Assembly (NCBI GenBank): GCA_009784305.1
Contig: WRBZ01000049.1
Coordinates: forward strand, 1-6,686
Source: Synergistaceae bacterium
GTDB lineage: Bacteria; Synergistota; Synergistia; Synergistales; Aminobacteriaceae
Direction: 5' to 3'
DNA length: 6,686 nt
The notes below the pieces were generated by a model, which made no database searches, had not been told where the DNA came from, and worked only from the letters and a program-made list of their open reading frames with translations. A program made the position numbers and the translations under genes. Of this stretch, positions 1 through 6,396 are shown in pieces (the first letter of the stretch is position 1; the number at the start of each line of letters is the position of its first letter).

Positions 1-1926
1 AGCATATCCAATACCCGCAAATATCTCTCCGGTGATCGTACCCAAAACACTTCTGCTAATAACTCTTCGAAACGCAATATTTGCCCAAGCAATGCGCTCT
101 GCTTCAATGGGATTAGCCGCAACAGAAAGAAGTTCTTCAGCTGATCCAAGGTATGTAGCCTGCCCGATTTCATTGTAATTCCCTTCCGCAAATCCTAATC
201 TCAGGTAAGCCCTCCACACATTGGATATTTTTAATGGTTGGAAATAATCTACGCGAAACAATACTTGATCAAAGTCAGCCCACCATGCGTATAGTGTAAG
301 AGCGCTGCCTTTTGTCGGGTCGGAAGGTACATCAAGCGTGTTCAAAGAAAGAGAAAAAACAGGTCCGGAAGAATTATTGCTTCCTCCTGTTCCATCAATA
401 TATTCATAAGCGTATCCAAGTCCTATATCAAGATTGCCAAAATCAAACCAATGTGAAACTCCGAATCCATGCCGTCTCCAATTCTTATTCGCACTGTTGA
501 CAGGCTCAAAGTTTAAGTGTTGAAGTGAGTATCTGAATTCCCAGTGATTCATAGGGCTTGGGTCAGTTCGATAGTTTAAATCAATACCCCATTCTTCTCC
601 AATTTTTAATAAACCATGAAGAGAATCTCTTTCCGAAATCAGGTTTCTGAATGTGCCTCTTAGATAAATCGAACGGTAAGGGTCAATATTTGTAGTATAT
701 CCTGAAACTCCCCATTCGGTATCAGGCAGTGGGACAACTTCAAAGTAAACAACCAGGCCGTCTTCATTTATTATATGATAATCAGCAGCAAGAATATCAC
801 TCCTATCAGCAATTTCCTTACTTGCTGCAATAATTGCTTTTGCATCTGCGGGTTTCCAAATCCAATGCAAATATTTTTCCCTTATCAATGCGGATGCTTC
901 CATGGAAAGTCCTGTTACAACAACATCTTTAACCAGTACATCATTTGTGTCGTCTACTCTAATAAGCTTTCTTTCTGGAGAGAATCTCAAAATCGATTTT
1001 ATGATTTCAAGCTTTTCGTTGGCAGCTTTAATTCCCTCTTCTATGATAGCTTCCTTTTTTGATTCGTCGAATATGCCAAATCCATACACTTCGGGAGTTA
1101 TTATAACATCCGCATATTTTCTCTCTTCAAGTACATTTTGATGCGTCATTATAGTAATCGACCTATCCAAAACATCAACTATTGATCCTACGCGGTTGCT
1201 TCTTTCCAGCTTATCTGTAACATCCACAGCAACTATAGGAAATCCGCTGAAGATTTCCTTAGCCGTCAATACCGGTAAATTTGACACAAGCCCGCCATCC
1301 ACAAGCAGCCTGTCTCCAATTCTCCAAGGTTCAAAAAGACCGGGAATAGCAATAGAAGCGCGCATTGCGGAAGCAATGCTTCCGGCTCTGAGGACAACTT
1401 TTTCTCCGGTTTCAATATCTGTGGCAATCGCTGCAAAAGGTATGGGAAGATTCATAAAATCAACAACTTCTACTTTTGACGCCAAGTTTGTGAACTTTTC
1501 ATATAGTTTTGCTGCCGAAAAAAAACCAAGTGGACCAAGCTGATCTCCTGTTCTTGTTCTTCTCAACCAGTATCCCGATGGAACGTTCACATCATAATGA
1601 GCGTCTACCGGAACGAAAACCCGGCCGCTATGTTCAGCCAGAGAAGCTGTAATATCAATATCGGTAACTATTTCAATTATCTGATCCGTGGAATATCCTA
1701 TTGCGGTAAGCCCTCCAACTAAAGCTCCCATGCTTGTTCCAACTATGCCGACAATAGGGATGTCATTATCACTGAGCACCTTAATTACACCAACATGAGC
1801 AAGCCCTCTCAGCCCTCCTCCTGATAAGGCAAGAACAACTCCGGAAGAATCTGAAGAAGCCGGAAAGGAAATAAGAAATACTATTGCTGATAATAAAACC
1901 ATAACAGGCATTTTGATTAAGCTCAT
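1..1926 (-). CDS. Patatin-like phospholipase with POTRA and outer-membrane beta-barrel (type Vd, PlpD/FplA-like), 3' end outside window
   Basis: Predicted surface lipase or acyl hydrolase that carries its own outer-membrane translocator. I read 642 codons without a stop from ATG 1926 to base 1. Residues 1-25 look like a Sec signal peptide: K5, a hydrophobic core at about 7-21, and a likely cut after A-S-S at 23-25. The patatin domain (about 29-225) has the oxyanion-hole motif GGGLRG at 36-41, the nucleophile elbow GTSMG with S65, and DGG with D210, so the Ser-Asp dyad is intact. Residues about 323-402 look like one POTRA domain. From about 403 there are alternating aromatic/hydrophobic strands and an Omp85-type DPTKG turn at 536-540. 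The layout matches PlpD of Pseudomonas and FplA of Fusobacterium (roughly 730-770 residues in the family), so about 90-120 residues are probably missing off the left edge. A strong Shine-Dalgarno fixes the start. It lies 21 bp after pgpH and is probably cotranscribed. Substrate is unknown; a cytosolic RssA-like patatin is excluded by the signal peptide and barrel. Confidence 0.9.
   Translation of the reverse strand, partial: MSLIKMPVMVLLSAIVFLISFPASSDSSGVVLALSGGGLRGLAHVGVIKVLSDNDIPIVGIVGTSMGALVGGLTAIGYSTDQIIEIVTDIDITASLAEHSGRVFVPVDAHYDVNVPSGYWLRRTRTGDQLGPLGFFSAAKLYEKFTNLASKVEVVDFMNLPIPFAAIATDIETGEKVVLRAGSIASAMRASIAIPGLFEPWRIGDRLLVDGGLVSNLPVLTAKEIFSGFPIVAVDVTDKLERSNRVGSIVDVLDRSITIMTHQNVLEERKYADVIITPEVYGFGIFDESKKEAIIEEGIKAANEKLEIIKSILRFSPERKLIRVDDTNDVLVKDVVVTGLSMEASALIREKYLHWIWKPADAKAIIAASKEIADRSDILAADYHIINEDGLVVYFEVVPLPDTEWGVSGYTTNIDPYRSIYLRGTFRNLISERDSLHGLLKIGEEWGIDLNYRTDPSPMNHWEFRYSLQHLNFEPVNSANKNWRRHGFGVSHWFDFGNLDIGLGYAYEYIDGTGGSNNSSGPVFSLSLNTLDVPSDPTKGSALTLYAWWADFDQVLFRVDYFQPLKISNVWRAYLRLGFAEGNYNEIGQATYLGSAEELLSVAANPIEAERIAWANIAFRRVISRSVLGTITGEIFAGIGYA
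1852..1926 (-). other. Sec signal peptide of the patatin-barrel protein
   Basis: The first 25 residues have one basic residue (K5), a run of V, L, I, A and F from about 7 to 21, a proline at 22, and A23-S24-S25 as a type I signal peptidase site. The mature protein would begin at D26, just before the first patatin strand. No lipobox cysteine is present. In-frame ATGs at codons 6 and 9 would shorten the n-region, but only the ATG at 1926 has a well placed Shine-Dalgarno. Confidence 0.8.
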
Positions 1927-1930
1927 AAAA

Positions 1931-1938
1931 CTCCTCCT
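1931..1938 (-). promoter_or_regulatory. Strong Shine-Dalgarno of the patatin gene
   Basis: On the coding strand AGGAGGAG ends 4 bases before ATG 1926. It is the best ribosome binding site in the window and decides this start. The site lies in the 21 bp gap after the pgpH stop, so the last gene can be initiated independently even if it shares the upstream transcript. Confidence 0.85.
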
Positions 1939-1947
1939 GAAATGCAA

Positions 1948-4026
1948 TTATGCTCGCTGCGTTTTTTCCTGAAGCTCCTTTATTTTTCGAGTGTGATACA
2001 TAGACTGAAATGCTTTAAGAGTAACTTCCTTAATTTTAGCCATATCGCGGAAAGTGAAGTTGACATCATCGAGCTGCCCCTCAGAGAGCTTCATCTCAAA
2101 TACTCGATTAATAACCTTTTCTATGTCAGCCGCTGAAGAAATACTCTGGATGGAAGAACGCATTCCAGCTTCCATTGAATCGAGCAGCATTAGCAATGCC
2201 GTTTCGCGTGACTGAGGCTTGGGTCCCGGATAGCAGAATTGTTCCTCTGAAACACTTAATCCTTCAACCAATGCTTTTTTATAAAAATAGCTTAAAAATG
2301 TAGTTCCGTGGTGTTCAGCTATAAAGTCGCGTACATCCGCCGGAATGCGGTATTCTGCCGCGAGTTCGAGTCCTTCCCTTACATGCGATATTATCGTCAA
2401 CGCGGAAAGAGGAGGTGAAAGAGTATCTTGAATATTACCTACACTAATTTGATTCTCAACGTAATAAAGCGGGCGTCTCAGCTTACCTATATCATGATAA
2501 TAAGCTCCTGCTTTCATAAGATTACCGTCAAGAGACAACTCTTCCGCTACCACATCGGCAAGAGAACTGAGGGTAAGCGCGTGTTGATAAGTTCCCGGAA
2601 TCTCTATTTGCAGCTTTTTTAAAAGCGGCACAGAAGGATGACAAATTTCACGAAGCCGCATTGGAGTAATAATTCCCATGATTCCTTCTATAAAAGGTAA
2701 GGACAATGAAAATATTAAGCTCAAAACCATTCCGAAAGCAAATAGTTTTGCGCTTTCAAGCCAGAAGTAATGCAAACCAATTACCCATCGAAGGAGAGCA
2801 TCAACTATAATAAAAACAACTCCAAGAATCATCGTCTGATGCATTATTCTCCTTCTTGAAACAAGGTTTCTCATAATATAATGACCTGAAAGCGTGCATA
2901 TGATACCTAAAAACAAGAGCAGCCCCACTTTTTCATAATTTGTTCCTATCATAAGAAATGTTGAGATTGAGTTCCCCGCAAAGGAAATACAAAAAGAGAT
3001 GTTTGGAGATAGAGTTACATATGAAGAAACTATCAAAAAGCAACTTCCGAGACCTACTATATTTACATAAGCGCCAAGCATCTCCACGAACCAACTAGTT
3101 CCAATAATCAGTGAAATAAAAAACCACGGCATTGGACGTCTTTGAGGCGGTTCTTTTTTTATAAAAACACTGAACCACAAAGGAAGAAATAATATCAAAA
3201 CGCTGCAAAAGACGAGGGATTTCAAAGGAAAATCCTGACCTATATATCCTTGAGAACGAAGTAATCCTGCTATTTGGGGAGTTATTATCTGTCCTTTTTC
3301 AACTATGGTATCTCCAATACCAATTCTTCTCTCAATAATCGGGATATCAGCTCCCTGCTGAGTTCTGTATCTCTGCGTGAGCTGGGCGTCAACCTTAGTA
3401 TTATTATCAAGAAGATTGTTCAGGATCTGATAGATAATATTAGCCATATCAGGCGATAACGCTAATTTGTCAACTTCATGCCATAAACGCTCTGAAGGAT
3501 GCATGAAATTTACCTCTTCTCCGACAGGAACTGACAAATTTTCTCCTAATTCCTCAACATACGATAAAATTTTTTTCCTCTCAGGTTCAGGAATACTCAT
3601 TATTGCTTCGAAAAGCTCCTTCGGAAAATTCTCTATCGGAACGACCTCAGTCTCGCTGGACAAGCTATTGAGTATTTGCAGTGCGACCCTGAATCCCTGT
3701 TTTGTTTCTCCGTCTTTGACCACAATTGCAACTATGCGCTGTTCAGCTAAGTTGCGCAAATGCTCCATAGCAGCTCTGTCAGTATAATGCAATTTGCTTA
3801 AAGCCATATAATTCTGTGGTGACGGCTGCCCTACAATGTAATGTTGTCCAAATATCCACTGTATTGTCAGGGCGCCGTATGCCAACAGCAGAAGAGAAGG
3901 CAATAATATGCTCACAGATCTGTAAAGGTTGAGTATATATTTAACTGCTGGTATAAGTTTATTCCTTATCGCGCTTCTGCTCTTCAAATCTCTCATAAGC
4001 CTGTACAACCTTTTGAACAATTTCAT
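1948..4026 (-). CDS. pgpH: 7TM-HD c-di-AMP phosphodiesterase, PgpH/YqfF family
   Basis: Inner-membrane receptor-type phosphohydrolase; characterised relatives (Listeria PgpH) cleave c-di-AMP to pApA. The 692 residues are close to the usual length of about 700. Order: TM1 at about 37-57; an extracytoplasmic 7TMR-HDED domain at about 58-265; seven membrane segments between about 268 and 447; a cytoplasmic HD domain at about 475-670. All metal-ligand positions are present: H482, H511-D512 (YYHDIGK), H548, H572-H573 (EHHGT) and D616 (LLDSMEAG). Their spacing agrees with my recollection of Listeria PgpH. The start is uncertain: ATG 4026 gives a 68 bp overlap with phoH and has only a weak GTGAG ahead of it, while ATG 3996 (codon 11) would shorten the overlap to 38 bp. 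Both leave TM1 intact. The phoH-pgpH order is conserved in Firmicutes, but the usual next gene ybeY is absent here. Identity is firm; activity on c-di-AMP is inferred from the family. Confidence 0.93.
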   Translation of the reverse strand: MKLFKRLYRLMRDLKSRSAIRNKLIPAVKYILNLYRSVSILLPSLLLLAYGALTIQWIFGQHYIVGQPSPQNYMALSKLHYTDRAAMEHLRNLAEQRIVAIVVKDGETKQGFRVALQILNSLSSETEVVPIENFPKELFEAIMSIPEPERKKILSYVEELGENLSVPVGEEVNFMHPSERLWHEVDKLALSPDMANIIYQILNNLLDNNTKVDAQLTQRYRTQQGADIPIIERRIGIGDTIVEKGQIITPQIAGLLRSQGYIGQDFPLKSLVFCSVLILFLPLWFSVFIKKEPPQRRPMPWFFISLIIGTSWFVEMLGAYVNIVGLGSCFLIVSSYVTLSPNISFCISFAGNSISTFLMIGTNYEKVGLLLFLGIICTLSGHYIMRNLVSRRRIMHQTMILGVVFIIVDALLRWVIGLHYFWLESAKLFAFGMVLSLIFSLSLPFIEGIMGIITPMRLREICHPSVPLLKKLQIEIPGTYQHALTLSSLADVVAEELSLDGNLMKAGAYYHDIGKLRRPLYYVENQISVGNIQDTLSPPLSALTIISHVREGLELAAEYRIPADVRDFIAEHHGTTFLSYFYKKALVEGLSVSEEQFCYPGPKPQSRETALLMLLDSMEAGMRSSIQSISSAADIEKVINRVFEMKLSEGQLDDVNFTFRDMAKIKEVTLKAFQSMYHTRKIKELQEKTQRA
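3959..4026 (-). other. 68 bp dual-coding overlap of phoH and pgpH
   Basis: If pgpH starts at ATG 4026, these 68 bases are read in two frames one base apart. In the phoH frame they encode the C-terminal helix ending in a charged E/K/R/D tail; in the pgpH frame they give a very basic N-terminus (K2, K5, R6, R9, R12, K15, R17, R21, K23) ahead of TM1, in keeping with a cytoplasmic positive-inside segment. A later pgpH start at ATG 3996 would reduce the overlap to 38 bp. Which start is used is not decided by the Shine-Dalgarno, since neither has a good one. Confidence 0.65.
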
Positions 4027-4942
4027 GTCTCACGACATCTGCAGAGGTAAGATTAAAGAACGATATTCCGTCAATCCCTTCCAGAATATTACCTACCTGA
4101 CGTAAACCAGACTGTTTCCTGAAAGGCAAATCTATCTGAGTGACATCTCCCGTTACTACAGCTTTTGAGCCAAAGCCAAGCCTCGTCAGAAACATTTTCA
4201 TCTGTTCAGGCGTTGTATTCTGGGCCTCATCCAATATTATAAAACTGTCATTAAGCGTTCTCCCCCGCATATATGCAAGAGGAGCTATTTCTATGACATT
4301 TTTCTCAATGTATCTTAAGAAACGCTCTGCTGGAAGTAATTCATAAAAAGCATCATAAAGTGGCTTCACGTAAGGCTCAACTTTTTCCCGCAAGTCCCCC
4401 GGCAGATAGCCAAGGCTTTCACCCGCCTCAACAGCCGGCCTGACAAGAACTATACGGCTCATTTTCTGGGATTTCAGCATAGAAACAGCTTCACAAACCG
4501 CAAGATAAGTTTTTCCAGTGCCAGCAGGCCCTATTCCGAACAAAATGTGATTGTTACGTATCGCCTTTACATACTCCATCTGTCCCACAGTTTTGGCTCG
4601 TATTGGCTTTCCTTTAGCTGTGGTACATAATATTTCCGAACATAAAGTCTCTATATGAGGGTTTTTTCCTTCAGCTATTGCATCCATGGCATGTTTTATA
4701 TCATCGGCCTCTATCCTGTAGCCTTTATTTACAACAGAAACAAGGCGTTTCAGTAATCCATATACTATCTTTACAGGTTCCTCATCAGCCCCGCGTATCT
4801 GAATCGAAAGACCACGCAAAATAAGGCTGACGGGGAACCTCTCCTGAAACAAATCAACATTTTTGTCCTCAACCCCCAAAAGACGCGTCATAGCGTCTTC
4901 AGAGGCGAATTCTATTATTTCAAAGAATGAAGAAGGACTCAA
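3959..4942 (-). CDS. phoH: PhoH-like ATPase (PhoH/YbeZ family)
   Basis: Cytoplasmic P-loop ATPase related to superfamily 1 helicase cores; family members are tied to RNA metabolism and stress, often beside the rRNA-maturation endonuclease gene ybeY. The 327 residues are a normal length. An N-terminal small domain (about 5-65, with the conserved GVEDKN-type stretch at 23-28) is followed by the ATPase domain: Walker A GPAGTGKT at 138-145, VRPAVEAGESLGYLPG at about 167-182, Walker B FIILDEAQ at 234-241, and the sensor-like VVTGDVTQIDLP at 262-273. The start is TTG at 4942. Its first base precedes the TGA of the upstream carboxyltransferase gene (TTGA, 4 bp overlap), and no clear Shine-Dalgarno is seen, so translational coupling is likely. 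The next in-frame ATG (codon 18) would cut into the conserved N-terminal domain, which supports the TTG. The 3' end overlaps pgpH. Molecular substrate is not known with certainty for the family. Confidence 0.95.
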   Translation of the reverse strand: MSPSSFFEIIEFASEDAMTRLLGVEDKNVDLFQERFPVSLILRGLSIQIRGADEEPVKIVYGLLKRLVSVVNKGYRIEADDIKHAMDAIAEGKNPHIETLCSEILCTTAKGKPIRAKTVGQMEYVKAIRNNHILFGIGPAGTGKTYLAVCEAVSMLKSQKMSRIVLVRPAVEAGESLGYLPGDLREKVEPYVKPLYDAFYELLPAERFLRYIEKNVIEIAPLAYMRGRTLNDSFIILDEAQNTTPEQMKMFLTRLGFGSKAVVTGDVTQIDLPFRKQSGLRQVGNILEGIDGISFFNLTSADVVRHEIVQKVVQAYERFEEQKRDKE

Positions 4943-6342
4943 GCCGGATATGCTGATTCATCTACAAGTTCATTAAGACCTACATCCCGTTTAGTCTGCA
5001 TGGCAAATTTTTTCGGTAAAAAGTCTTTTGCAACCTGCGGGAACATTATCCATGAAAGAGCATCCTCTTCCTGAGTAGCCCAAACGGAAGCGTTTTTACG
5101 CGCTTGTTCCATCTCAGGCGGGATCTTCTCACCCGGGCGGCAGGTTATTGGTTCATCACTCCCTATTGCCAACTTGCGCACTTCGGGATCGACCTCCGCT
5201 GGAGGGCGCCCGTAATATCCGAGGAAATACTGCTTGACCTCCTTCGAAAACATTTTCCAACGTCCAGTCACTACATTCATTACCGCTTGCGTCCCAACTA
5301 TTTGACTCGTAGGCGTGACAAGAGGAGGATACCCCATAGCCTTCCTCACAATGGGAATCTCGGCGAGTACTTCCGGAAGCTTATCCAAAGAGTTAGCCTC
5401 CTTGAGCTGACTAACAAGGTTTGAATACATCCCTCCAGGTATCTGGTAAAGTAAAACATTGACGTCCACTCCGATATCTACGATGATATTTTTATACTTT
5501 TCACGGATATCCTTGAAATAAAACGCGATCTGAGCTAATTTTTCAAGCGATAACCCTGTATCGTAAGGCGTTCCGTGAAGGGCTGCTACAAGAGATTCTG
5601 TAGGCGGCTGGCTGGTTCCGCAAGAAAATGGGGAAATCGCGCAGTCAACGATATCCGCTCCTGCTTCAATAGCTGCAAAATATGTCATTGAAGCCATACC
5701 GCTCGTATAATGTGAATGTATATCCATCATTATCCCGCCAGTCTTTTCTTTTATCGATTTTATAAGGTATATTGCGTCCGCCGGGTTAAGAAGTCCTGCC
5801 ATATCCTTTATGGCTATGGAATCGGCTCCCATTCCTTTCATTTCCACTGCCATCTGAACAAATGAATCAAGCGTATGGACAGGTGAAAGTGTATAAGATA
5901 TGCACATTTGAAGGTGCCCTTTTTCCTTTTTTACCTGGTCGGCCGCTATTTCCATATTCCTTAAGTCATTAAGGGCATCAAAAACACGTACTATATCTAT
6001 ACCATTTCCAATCATACGTTTTACGAACTCCCGAACCGTATCGTCCGCATAATGGCGGTACCCGACAAGATTTTGGCCTCTCAGAAGCATTTGCAGCTTC
6101 GCGTTTTTCACGTGTTTGCGTATGATACGAAGTCTTTCCCACGGATCTTCATCAAGAAACCTCATCGCGGCGTCAAAAGTAGCTCCGCCCCACATTTCTA
6201 ACGCATAATAACCGATGTCATCCATCTTTTCAAGGATATCAATCATATCGCTTGTTCTCATACGCGTAGCCATCAGAGACTGATGTCCGTCTCTGAGTAC
6301 AGTTTCCATAATTAATGCTTTTTTCTTATTAGCCTTTGCCAT
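4939..6342 (-). CDS. oadA: Biotin-dependent carboxyltransferase subunit, oxaloacetate decarboxylase alpha / PycB type, without biotinyl domain
   Basis: Carboxyltransferase that would move CO2 between oxaloacetate (or another 2-oxo/acyl substrate) and carboxybiotin on a carrier protein. Of 467 residues, about 10-275 form the HMGL-like TIM barrel and about 290-450 the conserved PYC/OadA region. Active-site signatures are present: ETVLRDGHQS at 13-22 with metal ligand D18, QMLLRGQN at 84-91, K179 in AIKDMAG (the lysine carboxylated in this family), and metal ligands H209 and H211 in DIHSHYTSG. The protein ends at about 467, where full OadA/PycB (roughly 570-600) continues into a linker and a biotin carrier domain; no AMKM-type biotinylation motif occurs. 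A separate carrier must be supplied elsewhere. ATG 6342 follows a G-rich Shine-Dalgarno. The stop overlaps the phoH start by 4 bp. Transcarboxylase 5S or pyruvate carboxylase B remain alternative roles; the sodium-pump genes oadB and oadG are not in the window. Confidence 0.88.
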   Translation of the reverse strand: MAKANKKKALIMETVLRDGHQSLMATRMRTSDMIDILEKMDDIGYYALEMWGGATFDAAMRFLDEDPWERLRIIRKHVKNAKLQMLLRGQNLVGYRHYADDTVREFVKRMIGNGIDIVRVFDALNDLRNMEIAADQVKKEKGHLQMCISYTLSPVHTLDSFVQMAVEMKGMGADSIAIKDMAGLLNPADAIYLIKSIKEKTGGIMMDIHSHYTSGMASMTYFAAIEAGADIVDCAISPFSCGTSQPPTESLVAALHGTPYDTGLSLEKLAQIAFYFKDIREKYKNIIVDIGVDVNVLLYQIPGGMYSNLVSQLKEANSLDKLPEVLAEIPIVRKAMGYPPLVTPTSQIVGTQAVMNVVTGRWKMFSKEVKQYFLGYYGRPPAEVDPEVRKLAIGSDEPITCRPGEKIPPEMEQARKNASVWATQEEDALSWIMFPQVAKDFLPKKFAMQTKRDVGLNELVDESAYPA

Positions 6343-6352
6343 TCAAAAATGA

Positions 6353-6359
6353 CCCCCCT
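6353..6359 (-). promoter_or_regulatory. G-rich Shine-Dalgarno of the carboxyltransferase gene
   Basis: On the coding strand AGGGGGG ends 10 bases before ATG 6342. The six-G run can pair with the anti-Shine-Dalgarno partly through G-U pairs. No other in-frame start near this point has such a site, so it supports ATG 6342. Confidence 0.6.
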
Positions 6360-6364
6360 ATATT

Positions 6365-6388
6365 TTAATTAAATAATACACTAATTAA
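6365..6388. repeat. Short AT-only inverted repeat between mazG and the carboxyltransferase gene
   Basis: TTAATTA (6365-6371) and TAATTAA (6382-6388) are exact reverse complements around a 10-base spacer. With no G-C pairs the stem would be weak in RNA, so it is a poor terminator; it could be an operator-like site overlapping the possible -10 box, or chance in AT-rich DNA. Confidence 0.25.
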
Positions 6389-6396
6389 TCATCCAA
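6368..6396 (-). promoter_or_regulatory. Possible weak sigma70-type promoter ahead of the carboxyltransferase gene
   Basis: Coding-strand TTGGAT (6396-6391) and TTTAAT (6373-6368) are separated by 17 bases, matching the -35 consensus at 3 of 6 and the -10 consensus at 5 of 6 positions. A start about 7 bases on would leave a short leader just containing the Shine-Dalgarno. The -35 box would overlap the end of mazG. The region is very AT-rich, so a chance match is quite possible; this is the only intergenic space in the window where a promoter could readily sit. Confidence 0.22.

Noticed and set aside
312..500. Plus-strand open frame of 62 codons
   Set aside because: Antisense to the beta-barrel coding region; composition is that of a shadow frame.
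775..1141. Two overlapping plus-strand open frames (95 and 79 codons)
   Set aside because: They lie antisense to the C-terminal patatin and POTRA-like region, have no convincing ribosome binding site seen and no recognisable domain.
1196..1543. Plus-strand open frame of 115 codons
   Set aside because: Antisense to the patatin domain, which has clear family motifs; the plus-strand translation shows low-complexity Ser/Thr-rich sequence without recognisable domains.
3467..3787. Plus-strand open frame of 106 codons
   Set aside because: Antisense to the extracytoplasmic domain of pgpH, which is continuous and family-typical.
5104..5424. Plus-strand open frame of 106 codons
   Set aside because: Antisense to the conserved carboxyltransferase gene; no recognisable domain.
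6365..6388. Rho-independent terminator after mazG
   Set aside because: The inverted repeat has only A-T pairs and a 10-base loop, too weak for an intrinsic terminator; no GC-rich stem with T-tract is present.
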